Part shown: positions 9,626-18,550 of the stretch, in pieces
How positions within the stretch are numbered: the first letter of the stretch is position 1
How the letters are laid out: the number at the start of each line of letters is the position of its first letter
Assembly (NCBI RefSeq): GCF_001186125.1
Contig: NW_014040514.1
Location: forward strand, 156,087-179,892
DNA from: Sphaeroforma arctica JP610
Taxonomy: Eukaryota > Opisthokonta > Ichthyosporea > Ichthyophonida
Reading direction: 5' to 3'
DNA: 23,806 nucleotides
Translations under genes and position numbers: made by a program
Notes under the pieces: generated by a model
Told to the model about the DNA's origin: nothing
The model's database searches: none
Seen by the model: only the letters and a program-made list of their open reading frames with translations

Positions 9626-9698
9626 AAGGCATACGACAAGGTGGCTCTCCCGCGCCTGTGGGTACTTCTGCGCCACCATGGAATACCCAAAAACTGGA
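9626..9698 (+). pseudogene. LINE reverse transcriptase, part before the chromovirus
   Basis: Codons from AAG at 9626 read KAYDKVALPRLWVLLRHHGI followed by PKNW. KAYDKV is the RT motif A region of non-LTR elements (the usual F/A-D-x-x-x-AFDxV block with its catalytic Asp), followed by the LW..L...G helix. The chromovirus LTR begins one base into the codon after Trp. The same frame resumes at 18887 with INCIRALFERVPTRVTF, with no base lost or gained once one TGGA is removed. Confidence 0.8.
9695..9698. repeat. Target site duplication TGGA, left copy
   Basis: TGGA stands directly before the LTR terminus TGTAGAG and is repeated directly after the other LTR terminus (18884-18887). Its removal restores LINE frame continuity, which supports the call strongly. 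Confidence 0.85.
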
Positions 9699-9980
9699 TG
9701 TAGAGTTTGAGAGTAGCTCATAAGAAACGACCAGAAGAAACAATAGACCTCTTCTCAAGTGCGAATCCTACAGCTAGGTAAAGGTCCTAGGCTGAGATAT
9801 AATATTTTCTACACTAGACTCTCACACGAGTCCTGGTATCATCTACCGGTACTCCCGCTATATTTTTGATCACTCTATCATCAGAAATGTTGGATCCTAG
9901 ATCCAAAACTCAGTATTTGATGATCCTGGGGTTTGGATTTAGGATTGGCTGTTCTGATAATCTGGCCCCTGGATGCTACA
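9699..9980 (-). repeat. 3' LTR of the chromovirus
   Basis: 282 bp, TGTAGAGTTTG...GGATGCTACA in plus orientation. It aligns with the other LTR over its whole length but lacks about 50 bp in two blocks in the middle (after AGGCTGA, and after CACTAGAC). It lies next to a G-rich tract on its internal side, which marks it as the 3' LTR. Confidence 0.9.
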
Positions 9981-9996
9981 GCCCCCCAACTTTATG
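9981..9996 (-). promoter_or_regulatory. Polypurine tract of the chromovirus
   Basis: On the minus strand, directly before the 3' LTR, stands ATAAAGTTGGGGGGC. A purine-rich run ending in six G at this position is what plus-strand DNA priming needs. It is short and interrupted by TT, so the call is moderate. Confidence 0.5.
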
Positions 9997-10255
9997 CTTC
10001 TCAGCCTGCGTAGGAATAAAAAGTGACATCTTAAAGGACTGGATTATCTAGAGGTTGGTGTTTCGTACAGGGAAAAACTTGTCCCGTAGGGGGCATTGAA
10101 AAACCTGCCACCATTCTCTATTTTAACATATTACTTGTTAAATTAATTTATACTAAATAACAGGAGTACTCTACCACGCCCATCGGAGTCAGTCTTGACC
10201 TGTGCTCTCGGTCGATCTCAACTTGGCTTAGGGAAACACATCTCAACGGTGGCTC
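9997..10255 (-). other. 3' untranslated region of the chromovirus
   Basis: About 260 bp between the stop after the chromodomain frame and the polypurine tract. No reading frame or motif that I can support. Confidence 0.5.
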
Positions 10256-10860
10256 TCAACCGAGTCTTTGGTCCTTATACCTCTGGTGTGTGGGCAGAGC
10301 ATGCGTCAAGGTGAAAAAAGTGGGAGTGTCCTTTGGTGTCAGTGAAACTTGGCTAAGTTCCCGCCTCGTGCGCTGCCTGTTGCTCGCTGATCGTACATCA
10401 GTGCTGGTTGCTGTTGACTTCTTCGGCCTGGATTGCCTTCGCTTACGTCGTTTACTCTGTCGATATATCGTAAGAATATCTGGATCTGCGATGTCTGATT
10501 CATGTGTCCAGGTGCGCTCTCCATCTGTCCATTGCAGTAGGTAGTCCTGGGTTCCTCCGCCTCTTGTGGATTCTCTGTGGTCTAGTATGGAGGATAATTG
10601 AGTCTCTTCTGATGGTTGGACTTGATTGTTGGTAGTGAATTCTTCGGATTCGCTAGCCTTCTTGACTAACCCAATTAGCTCATCATTGACTGAGTTGGGA
10701 TATTCGGGGGCGCTAGTTCCATCAAGGTTACAGACGAAATATCCGTTGCCCTCTTTGCTTGCTATCTTGTATGGTCCTCCATATGGTGCTGTCATTTATC
10801 CATTTCACCTAGGCAACAAACCATCACAATATTCCCTTCTTGGAAGTGTACATACTTCTC
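10256..10860 (-). pseudogene. Integrase C-terminus: GPY-like region and chromodomain
   Basis: The upstream part (to about 10800) reads AFDRKFQEKYVHFQEGNIVM in the integrase phase. A frameshift there leads into the 179-codon frame 10795-10256. Residues 4-12 (PYGGPYKIA) resemble the GPY/F module that binds near the integration site. Residues about 67-113 (10597-10457) form a chromodomain with DYLLQWTDGERTWTHESDI, carrying the YLVKW-like strand and the TWE/P-like Trp. A basic run, SKRRKRRQSRPKK, follows and could act as a nuclear signal. Chromodomains of chromoviruses direct integration to marked chromatin. The aromatic residue of the usual WKGY is replaced here (WTDG), so histone binding may be altered. 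Confidence 0.8.
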
Positions 10861-10950
10861 TTGAAATTTTCGATCAAATGCTGCGCGCATTTTCTTTTGA
10901 TATTGTGCCACATTGGCGTCTAGTTGTGGTCGTATTGACTCTTCTAGATT

Positions 10951-11690
10951 CTATAGTCGTGTTTCCCATGGTGTTGTTGTACCCGGTGCATTGACTGTCG
11001 TGTCATAATTGGTGAGTTTGTTTTGTCGTCGCCCATAGTACACATTGAACCTTGGTGATTTGTGTCTGCGTGACGAACGGTGGTTGTGGCCCATTTGGAC
11101 AAATGGTAGGCGTGAGCACCAGCTGCCTGGATTTTGTTCAATAGAATTTCTTAGTAAAGGAATGAGGCCTCTGTGTGAGCGCTCCTTTGCTCCCATTACC
11201 TTGGGTTGATATGGTCTGGACACTAAGTGTTGTGACGGTGCCTGCTCAATGATTTTTGAGAGTATATCATTCACGTATTTTGTGCCCTGATCTGTCTGTA
11301 TGACTTGTGGAAATCAATGTTCACACATAATTGGAACTAGTGTTCGTGCAACAGTGGCTGCCGATTTGTCCATCATCGGTCTCAGTATAGCGTATGATGA
11401 ATACACATCTAGCCATACCAGGACGTACGTGTTGCCCATATTCGAGTCTACCAAGGGACCGATGGTATCCACTTGTATCCTATCGCCCGGGAATGCGGCT
11501 GTTATTGATTGTAAAGGGTGGAATCCTTTCTAGTGAATTTTTTTCTAGAGACATGGTACACAGCCCTCAATATATTGGTTGACATGTTCCTTCTGTCGAG
11601 ACCATGTGTGGCCATCTAGTGTGAGTTTGTTCACTGTTACTTCGGCAGTGTAGTGACCTACTGTGTAGAGCTATGAGTGTGGCTTTGTCT
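10951..11690 (-). pseudogene. Chromovirus integrase with DDE core
   Basis: This DDE enzyme joins retrotransposon ends to target DNA. The zinc module is seen as VGHYTAEVTVNKL, then GHTW, then NQYIEGCVPC. The catalytic core follows in one phase. The first Asp is in DRIQVDTIGPL (codon 11467-11469), the second in VIQTDQGTKYVN (11290-11292), and the Glu in VMGAKERSHRG (11182-11184). This gives D-58-D-35-E, the normal retroviral-type spacing. Stops break it: two TAG just after the CxxC pair, TGA at 11314-11316 between the second and third parts, and TAG at 10951. All three catalytic residues survive even though the gene cannot be translated in one piece. Confidence 0.88.
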
Positions 11691-11883
11691 TCATACGTGA
11701 CTGTGTCTAGCTCTGCTGTTTCGTCCGCGATGTGTATGGGTGCAATGTTCACTGCTGGGTGTGTTAGTTTTTGGTCAAAATATGGAGACATGGTGTTTTG
11801 CCACAAGCTGCTGTGCCGTTCTTTAGGAATGTGTTGTTTGTGTTCTCGACTATCATCAGATCTTGTTCAAGTAATGACAAGAA

Positions 11884-12190
11884 TTAAGGGAACCACGTTG
11901 CGCTTGGGTAGTATGGGACGCATATTGTAATGTATGTGGCTTCCTCTATGACTTTGTCTAACACGTCTGGTATAAGTTCCCAGGGAGGATTCGCCCATGC
12001 ATTTATTTCATCTGCCCACTTTTGTAGTAGCGCGTTTTGTACTTTGGTATAGAACTTTGCGGTCTGAGCATTGTGTGCAGCTGCAAATAAATCGATGGTG
12101 AATTTTTCAAACACGCGTTCTGCATCTTGAAAACCCCGTGGAGATAGTTTCCAGTCTATGGCAAACACTCGGATGGGCATGTTTGTTTCT
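11884..12190 (-). pseudogene. Dam-like adenine methyltransferase domain inside pol
   Basis: Between RNase H and integrase, in the same phase, lies a ~100-residue domain. It reads WKLSPRGFQDAERVFEKFTI, then DLFAAAHNAQTAKFYTK (DLFA at 12093-12082), then ALLQKWADEINAWANPPWEL (NPPW at 11991-11980), then ITICVPYYPSATWFP. DxFA near the start, W then NPPW/Y, and a late P.WP.....W strand are the pattern of the phage-type Dam N6-adenine methyltransferase relatives described in DIRS retroelements. NPPW is the catalytic motif IV of N6-adenine methyltransferases. No tyrosine recombinase is present; a DDE integrase follows instead. The frame stops at 11884 (TAA) just after WFP. Whether the living element methylated DNA is unknown, because the domain could have served another purpose. 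Confidence 0.65.
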
Positions 12191-12289
12191 AGGTCAGTGT
12201 ATTCTTGACCATTGTGTATGTGCTCATTGGCTTCTTTCAACACATTCGATGTTTTGATGTTGAATATGTCTTCATGTAATCGTGACAAT

Positions 12290-12690
12290 TTGTCAGCTAC
12301 TTCATTATCTTTGCCTGGTACATGTATGATAGTGAAGTGGTGATGTAATGTTTTCGCTATCCATTTTGCGAGCATGGGATGCAGTGTTTGTTGTTTGTTC
12401 ATCTGGCATAACGCTTTGTGATCTGTCCACAATGTTATATCACCGCTCTTGATGTATTCCGAAAAAAATTACAGACTGTATACGAGTGCTAACAACTCTT
12501 TAGTATTTGTTCCATATCTTTGTTGTGCAGGGTTGAGACCTTTTGAGAAATAGAGTATATCTCTTCTGACTCCATCTGCAATTTGGAACAGATATCCTCC
12601 TATGCCATAGTCACTTGCGTCGTTCATGATCTGAAACGGTACTCCATCTACTGGGTACGCCAAAGTTGCTGAGCATGCAATGGCATGTTT
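12290..12690 (-). pseudogene. Chromovirus RNase H domain
   Basis: The phase continues from RT. Visible in order are QIMNDASDYGIGGYLFQIAD (first catalytic Asp), ILYFSKGLNPAQQRYGTNTK with ELLALVY (Glu), DITLWTDHKALCQM (second Asp), and IIHVPGKDNEVADKLSRL (last Asp). All four acidic positions are kept. A TAA at 12469-12471, just after LVYSL, interrupts the domain. It removes the RNA template during cDNA synthesis. Confidence 0.88.
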
Positions 12691-13440
12691 GAGTTCTTCC
12701 CATTTCTTAATGAGTTCTGGTGTCCAAGGATTGGCTATGTTCTGATTATTTTTCCTTTTATGAGATTGTGGAAGTGTTTTGTTATGTGTGTGAACTGAGG
12801 TTTGTGGTCTCGCATGTAATTTGCTAGACCGACTGCTCGATGCAATTCTTGGCAGAGGCCAGTCAATCATGCGTTTCTGTTTCTCTGGGTCTGTTTTAAG
12901 CCCTTTGGTTGTTACTTTGACGCCTAGTATGTTGACTGTCTCGACTGCAAACGCACACTTGTTGTGATTTAGCCTGAAGTTGGCAGCATTAAGTCGTTTG
13001 ATGACTTCGCGTACTGTTTGTCTATGTTCTTCCTCTGTCATACTGGCAATGACCATGCCATCTGCATATACTTGTACTCCTTTAATGTCAATGAGGAGGT
13101 TGGCCATCACGCTTTGGAATTGTGCTGTTAATGAATGTAGTCCAAATGGAGCTGACTTGAACGAGTATTGTGCTCCTCTCCATGAAAATGTAAAGAAGTG
13201 TTGGCTATTCCCATGTACTTTATAGTGATGGAAGCCTCCAGTTAAGTCCAGTTTGGAAAAGAATTGTGCACCTTGTAGGTTGTGGAGTACTTCCTTTATT
13301 TTTGGTAATACGAATTTGTCTTGTTCATGTTAATAATTTACGTCTCGTAAGTCTAAACATGTGCGTACCTTCTTTAACAGACCTGTCTGTTCAAATTCTC
13401 CTATGGGTAGTAGTGGTAGATTCACTTGTGTGGATGTTGT
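12691..13440 (-). pseudogene. Chromovirus reverse transcriptase, YADG mutant
   Basis: The frame reads VNLPLLPIGEFEQTG, TCLDLRDVNY, DKFVLPKIKEVL, QFFSKLDLTGGFHHYKV (motif A Asp), FKSAPFGL (motif B), VQVYADGMVIAS (motif C), FRLNHNKCAFAVETVNILGV, then PEKQKRMIDWPLPRI at the thumb. The motif C box should hold two Asp (YADD); the second is Gly here (GGC, 13057-13059), which would abolish polymerisation. A TAA at 13330-13332 also stops the frame between DVNY and the next block. Apart from these, the 300-odd codons stay in one phase, which suggests a modest time since loss of function. Confidence 0.9.
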
Positions 13441-14090
13441 TCTTTTATATATGTGTCCATCTTTGACCCATTTCTGACCGTTTTCATATGTTTGTGGTAT
13501 GTATTTGTGTTGAACAAAGTTCTCTTTAGCATGACGAATGTTCTTGGCTTTGACCTCAATCTTGATATCTCTACCACTGATCCTGGTAGATTGCAGTGTA
13601 CATCTGGTGGGACCTGACCATTTTGTTCTAGCAAGTCTGAGAGTGATTTTCTAAATCTTTCCTGTTCATGTTCAGGGTCTTCTTCATGTGGTGTGAGAAG
13701 TTATTCCCACTTGGCATCTGTTGGTATCAGTGGGTTGATTATCCCTGCTAGGTATATGCCTAAGTATGGTAGGATGTCCATACCTAATAGAATTGGTGAT
13801 TTCTTGTCTGGGAGGTCAAGTACCTCAAAGCAGTTTGACGTTTTTCTACCGCCGTAATTTATATCGCATACTTCTGTGGAACCTGTGTGTTGTACTCTTG
13901 CATCGGATTGTGCGAGTTGTATGTACCCAGGTTGTGCTTTTACAGATAAATGTAGTTCAGTTACTACACTTCGGTCCATACAAGAGCGTTGTGCTCCTGA
14001 GACTACTAGTGCATTCTATGTGGTGCCATTGATTTATATGACTATGTGCAATCTTTGGTCTCGTGGATTCGGAAGTAAAGAAATGGGTGT
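13441..14090 (-). pseudogene. Chromovirus aspartic protease and RT N-terminus
   Basis: The protease cleaves the Gag-Pol polyprotein. Its active-site loop reads ALVVSGAQRSCMDRSVV where LVDSGA is expected; the Asp codon is GTC (14001-14003), so the enzyme is dead. Downstream in the same phase come DINYGGRKTSNCFEVLDLPD and PILLGMDILPYLGIYL, the usual LGMDxL strand. A TGA/TAA-rich stretch lies upstream and a stop follows DAKWE at 13701. The phase then runs on to 13422 with SDLLEQNGQVPPDVHCNLPG and SKPRTFVMLKRTL before RT proper. The Asp-to-Val change is a single T-for-A difference from a GAC codon. Confidence 0.82.
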
Positions 14091-14321
14091 GTAAGCAATA
14101 TCATTCGCATTTACTAACAACGTTTCTTCACCAGTGTGTGTGTTCACAATGTCTACCATGTTTATCATGTTAGCATCCGACCGCCAAGCTTTTCATCGAT
14201 CTTCATCCATCTCTTATACCTTATTGCCATTTGTAATGGCCAACTGGTCGATATGGACGGGTTGGTTTTGTCGCGCTGCTCGAGCTTCTGCCTTAAGGCG
14301 ATTGCTTTCGCCTTTGTTGGG

Positions 14322-14369
14322 GCATTTGCTGAACGCATGTGGTGAAGGGTTTATACCGCAGTGTGGGCA
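14322..14369 (-). pseudogene. Gag zinc knuckle of the chromovirus
   Basis: Minus-strand codons read CPHCGINPSPHAFSKC, a Cys-x2-Cys-x6-His-x4-Cys box. The standard retroviral knuckle is Cys-x2-Cys-x4-His-x4-Cys, so the middle loop is two residues longer. Gly/Arg-rich sequence (GGGPPGGQGRGRS) precedes it, as in nucleocapsids, which bind the genomic RNA. It shares its phase with the protease downstream but not with the Gag frame that enters the 17-bp array upstream. Confidence 0.7.
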
Positions 14370-14455
14370 AGGTTGTGGTCCTCGCGATGCTGGGGTGTCA
14401 TTGGCCTGTCCTATGGAACGACCTCTGCCTTGCCCTCCTGGTGGACCTCCACCTC

Positions 14456-14851
14456 TTACCCCCTCTTGGTGATCTCCCCCTCTTGGTGATCTCCCCCTCT
14501 TGGTGATCTCCCCCTCTTGGTGATCTCCCCCTCTTGGTGATCTCCCCCTCTTGGGGATCTCCCCCCTCTGGGTGGACCTCCTGTAGGTATTTCTAGTCTT
14601 GGGCGAGTGGCTCGTGGTTCAAGAACAGTTGCGTTTCTCGCTCGCTCGTTTTCACGCTTGCGATTAGCTTGTAGTATTGTTGCTTGTCTGATCATGTCTT
14701 TAGTGAGATCATGAAACACCTTTTCTGAGATGTCAGACAAGTGTCCACTACTACCATCTGGTTTCGTCTGAGCTTTGATCAGTTGTCCGTTTCCGCTTGC
14801 AAACCGTACATGACTAGTACTTGGTAACGTGATGCTTTGAGGAATTGCCAA
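14456..14851 (-). pseudogene. Gag, C-terminal part leading into the repeat array
   Basis: An open frame of 131 codons. After an unremarkable start it reads SHVRFASGNGQLIKAQTKPD, an amphipathic stretch (SEKVFHDLTKDMIRQATILQ), a basic NRKRENERARNATVLEPRAT segment, and then the Arg/Gly-rich blocks made by the 17-bp array, ending in a stop at 14456 just after the last unit. It overlaps the preceding Gag frame in another phase near 14780-14851, so one frameshift separates them. The basic end and the following zinc knuckle mark it as the nucleocapsid side of Gag. Confidence 0.65.
14464..14565. repeat. 17-bp tandem repeat, six units, inside gag
   Basis: Units begin at 14464, 14481, 14498, 14515, 14532 and 14549. 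The plus-strand unit is TCTTGGTGATCTCCCCC, and the last unit has one change (GGGG). A degraded partial unit lies at each edge. Because 17 is not a multiple of 3, successive units are read in successive phases, giving SPRGGD, HQEGE and ITKRG blocks in turn. The array joins the main Gag frame to the zinc knuckle. Confidence 0.92.
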
Positions 14852-15252
14852 TTGATAGCCACTCTCTCAGTAGTGCCCTTGTAGCGCTTCTCTAACTCAA
14901 ACATTGTGCGCCGCAACCGTGCTGCCCGTACTTTAACATTCATACGAGTGTCATATAAGTCGTTGAGCCACTTCTCTAGTAGATAGTCTACTGGAATGCG
15001 ACGCAGGTTGTCAATGATTAATATATTGTAGTCTTCCACATCAGTGAAGTCTTGCCAAAGCCTTTTGGTACTACGTATATTATTGAGTCTGACTGTCTGT
15101 CTGAGCAGCTCTTGTACTAGTGAGAGGCACTGTATTAGTGGCATGTTCGTGCTCGCGAACAGGTCTTTGGCTACAGATACAAACTCAATTGTGTCACGAC
15201 AATCAGCCATGCTGACATATTTGCCTACTGGCCACTTAGGGAACTCACTCAT
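14779..15252 (-). pseudogene. Gag, central capsid-like part
   Basis: An open frame of 157 codons that is probably mostly helical (MPLIQCLSLVQELLRQTVRL, RIPVDYLLEKWLNDLYDTRM, RAARLRRTMFELEKRYKG), as expected for a gypsy capsid region. I identify it by position and composition, not by a signature. Its ATG (15252-15250) overlaps the TGA of the preceding frame (15251-15249) in an ATGA. The last ~25 codons are likely out of phase with the true protein, because the next Gag frame takes over near 14840. Confidence 0.6.
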
Positions 15253-15878
15253 CTTGAGTAATTTGGAAGTTCTGGTTCTGATACTTTGTCCCCTGCGTGA
15301 GATCTAATTAGAGTTAACTCGCTCATAAAACTACTAATCGCAATGCACTCATCGTGATCACTTTTGTCGCAGTTCTTCATAGCTTTATTGTGTAGCTCTG
15401 CTAACCCCTCGTCTAATACTGGTATCACTCGCTTTGGTTGTTGGTCATGAACTACTTTGCGAAGTTTGTGGAGTGCTCGTATGTCAATGGGATCGTGTGC
15501 TGTTTGTGCATACAACTTGTCTACTAGTATGTCTACTATGTAGTAGTTGCACTCATAGATGGTCTTGTCCAAGACTATGTTGTACTTACTCATCGCTGGA
15601 TCCATTGGAGCTCTTGCTGGTGTGGACTCATCGTCCATGTGCATGTTGCCTTCTCTATTGGGTGGAGTGGTGGTACGAGAAGATGTCTGTGAAACTGGCA
15701 TCGTGTCTGCTTCTACCGGTCTTGTTCTGGCAGTGCGACTTGTGCTCCCCCGTGCGTGTGTACGACTTGAGCTTACTTGTGTGCGTAGGCTCCTTCGTGC
15801 TGCGTGTGTTCGTTGGTATAGCGCAGACGTCATTGACTGTTCTGTGTGATCAGTGTTCAATGCGATGTTAAAACTCAT
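15249..15878 (-). pseudogene. Gag, N-terminal part
   Basis: An open frame of 209 codons from ATG at 15878. It is the first substantial frame after the leader on the element's sense strand. The first ~90 residues are rich in Ser, Thr and Arg (HAARRSLRTQVSSSRTHARG) and look disordered. The rest is helical in appearance (NIVLDKTIYECNYYIVDILV, IDIRALHKLRKVVHDQQPKR). It has no recognisable enzymatic motif. The position before the capsid-like frame and zinc knuckle supports a matrix-like or N-terminal Gag role. It ends in TGA within an ATGA shared with the next frame's start. Confidence 0.65.
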
Positions 15879-18550
15879 CGTATTCCCGAACTTATAATGT
15901 GTGGTTCGTTGGTAATGCGTTTGTTCTGTGTCAAAATCGATTTGTTACCTTGATGGGGCTTCCTCCGTGGTGTGCGGTGGCTGTGATGTACGCAGCGTGT
16001 ACCCCTGTTTGATTGAATTGACCGGAACCGTGGTACCTGGGTTTATTTTGGTTTTTTTTGGTTTGAGCTGATAAACTTTGGTTTCTGTCTCGAATTTGGG
16101 TATAAACTTGGTTGTCTGGTTTAGTCTTCTTGGTTTATGGTTTTTGTGTTTTTAAAATTTCTATGATTACGAAGATGCCAAAAATTCCTGGGCTTCTGGT
16201 TTTTTATTTCGTCCTATAGTCTTATACTGTGGTTGTACCGAACTTGGTTTTGTCTCTGTGCTTGTGCAGTATGCAATGTGTTGCATTTGGTTTGTGTACT
16301 TTCTATCACTATGTAGTCTGTTGTTGTTAGCATTGATGTCTTGTTCAAGACCGTCTGTTGTCCTTGTGTACTGTGACACTTGTGGTTATTGTATTGTGAT
16401 GCCTGTGCTTCTATATAATGTTTGGCGTTGTAATTTATTCAGCTCTTGTGTTTAGGCTATGCTGTACGTTGTGTGTGTGGCTTCATACGTCGTATATGTT
16501 TCTGATGTCTATGTTCTTACGATTGTGTATCGTATTCTTGAACTTGTGTGTCTATGGACTGTTGTGTCCCTGGACCGTGGACTGTGTTCTGTGATTGTGT
16601 GTGTTGATGCCACACCAAGGTGATTTCGTACTCAATTGTTGTACTTTGTTGTCCATGGAGTGTGGATCGTGCCTCTTAACCTTGTGTACTAGAGTAGAGC
16701 TTGGGATTGTGGAGTACAATACAAGTTATTTCGTGTAGCGCTTGTGATTGTGGAGTGCAACCCAAGTTATTTCGTGTAGCGCTTGTGATTGTGGAGTGCA
16801 ACCCAAGTTTATTTCGTGCTCTTTGATATTGACACATACTTTTTCTATGATTCGTTGCGTTTTGCTGGTCCATGTGACTTTATGTTTTAAAACTAATTTA
16901 GCCGTTTGAATTTTTGAATGTCTGTGTCCATGGATTGTGGAGTGTGTTCTCGTAGTCATTACTGTTGTTCACACTACGTTTTTATGTGCACTTTATTCTT
17001 GTAAGTGAGTGGCCCTCGCGTGTGTACTAGTCTTCCTAGTTCTCACTGTGGCCAGAATTAAGCGTGAAGTGTACGCTATTGATGGATGCTAATGTCCATG
17101 GATTGTGGACTGTGTTTTCAATTCTTAGCTACGAGTGTATAGCTTGTGATTGCGGAGTTCAACCGAACTTACTTGTTCTCTCTTTAGCTTGGGGATTGTT
17201 ACTTTGTGACTTCCCCGTAATTAGTGGTGATTTGATGGTGTAGGTGATTTTATAGTGTGAATATGATGATTTCGCTTGAGTTTGGTGTTTCTAACCTTGT
17301 TTATGTCCGGCTACTTCTTTATCCTTGTTAGTTTCTGTGCTTGTTAGACACTGGTCCACTTTAGACGTCTGTATTCTGTGTTATGTTGTGTCTCTTGGTA
17401 TGAGATCGCACGATTTCTCCTCTGAGATGTTCAGTAAGATGCTCACCAGGTATGTGTGTGTCACCAGTTTGTTTGTTTCGTGCGAGTTGTTCTTTTCTTG
17501 GCTTGACGCGTTTTGTGTGCTTAATTCGTGTCGTAGTTTTAATTGAATTATGATTTGGTATATTTCATCGTTCTACATTTATGTACATCCGTTCTTCCCC
17601 GCTAGGTGTATACGTTGTATGACAAACGTAGGTTTTTTGTGTCTGATTTGAGGTTAGCCTGTTGATAAGTGAACTATTTTTCTTGTTCACGTATTGTGAT
17701 GTGATGTATATTACGTTAACTTCTTACTTCGCTTCTCTTGTCACCGTCTTGAAGTCTGATCACGTGTCTTGTCAAGTTCGAATTTGATTCTCCGTGCTCA
17801 TAGTTTGTTTTATATGTAGCTTTGTGTTTCCTTGTTCTACTAGTTCTTCTAACTTTAGTTGTCAATTCTTTAGTAGGATCTTTATGATATATTTTATAAT
17901 GTCTGCTTTTACTTAGTTGTGATTTCATATGTACAATCTAAGTTTAGCATGCCCCTAACCCGTACTTGAGTGTTGTTGCAGGCACCGTGAATTCCTCTTT
18001 GTAATTCTCCTGTGTTTTTGTCCTCTGACTTTGGTTCTTTGTGTCTCCCTAGCCCCTCTGTAGTTGAGTGTTAGTTAGTCTGGATACGTACAGAGCTTCT
18101 TTCTCTTGATAGTCTATAAAAATAAAGAAGATATCACTGTGACACTTTCTTGAACTTTCTACGTTCCCAACTTTGAACTTTGGTTTTATCTGTATATTAA
18201 GCAAGTTGTCACTGTGACACTTTTGTGTTTTTTTAATGTCTGAACATAAACAATAAGTTGGGTGCGCTGTTTCTAACGCTTGTTTTGCCAAGAGTACTTG
18301 CCTTAGCTCACCCTAGTCTTACTTACTTGTTTTGTGGCAGTGTGATATCTTAGGACGAGCTTGGCGTCTTGGACACTTAATCTTTTCGGTGAAGTTTCTC
18401 TTGTTCTTCCCTACTTCCTGTTGTGTTCTCCGTCCCTCCCTCTGATTGTTCTGCGGCTTCGATATCAAGTAGTCTTCAAGTTCTATCATTCTAGTTTTGT
18501 TAATATTCTTAACTATACTAGACTTACCGTGGTAAAGATATTGTTAAAAA
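15879..18550 (-). other. 2.7-kb leader of the chromovirus, with internal repeats
   Basis: The stretch between the 5' LTR and the first Gag Met has no open frame with a recognisable domain. On the plus strand it is T- and GT-rich, so the sense RNA is rich in A and C. It holds a 41-bp triple repeat (16700-16822) and scattered copies of TGTCCATGGATTGTGGA (near 16924 and 17093, with weaker ones near 16570 and 16645). It also holds two copies of TCACTGTGACACTTT (18134 and 18209). The leader is long for a gypsy element. It may contain packaging signals, or sequence captured from the host. Confidence 0.6.
16700..16822. repeat. 41-bp tandem repeat, three units, in the leader
   Basis: Units start at 16700, 16741 and 16782. 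The core on the plus strand is CTTGTGATTGTGGAGTGCAA followed by CCCAAGTTATTTCGTGTAGCG. The first unit is more diverged and the third loses the end. A weaker single copy lies near 17140 (GCTTGTGATTGCGGAGTTCA). Confidence 0.85.

Noticed and set aside
10951-13332. Reassigned stop codons (TAA or TAG read as Gln, ciliate-like)
   Set aside because: TAA, TAG and TGA all interrupt frames, and frameshifts and catalytic losses occur as well, so decay explains them better.
14464-14565. CRISPR-like array
   Set aside because: The units are directly abutting 17-mers without spacers and lie in a retroelement gag gene.
10256-15878. Long plus-strand frames, for example at 10290-10544, 13266-13466 and 15434-15871
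   Set aside because: They lie opposite the clearly recognisable minus-strand gag-pol domains and show no motif of their own.
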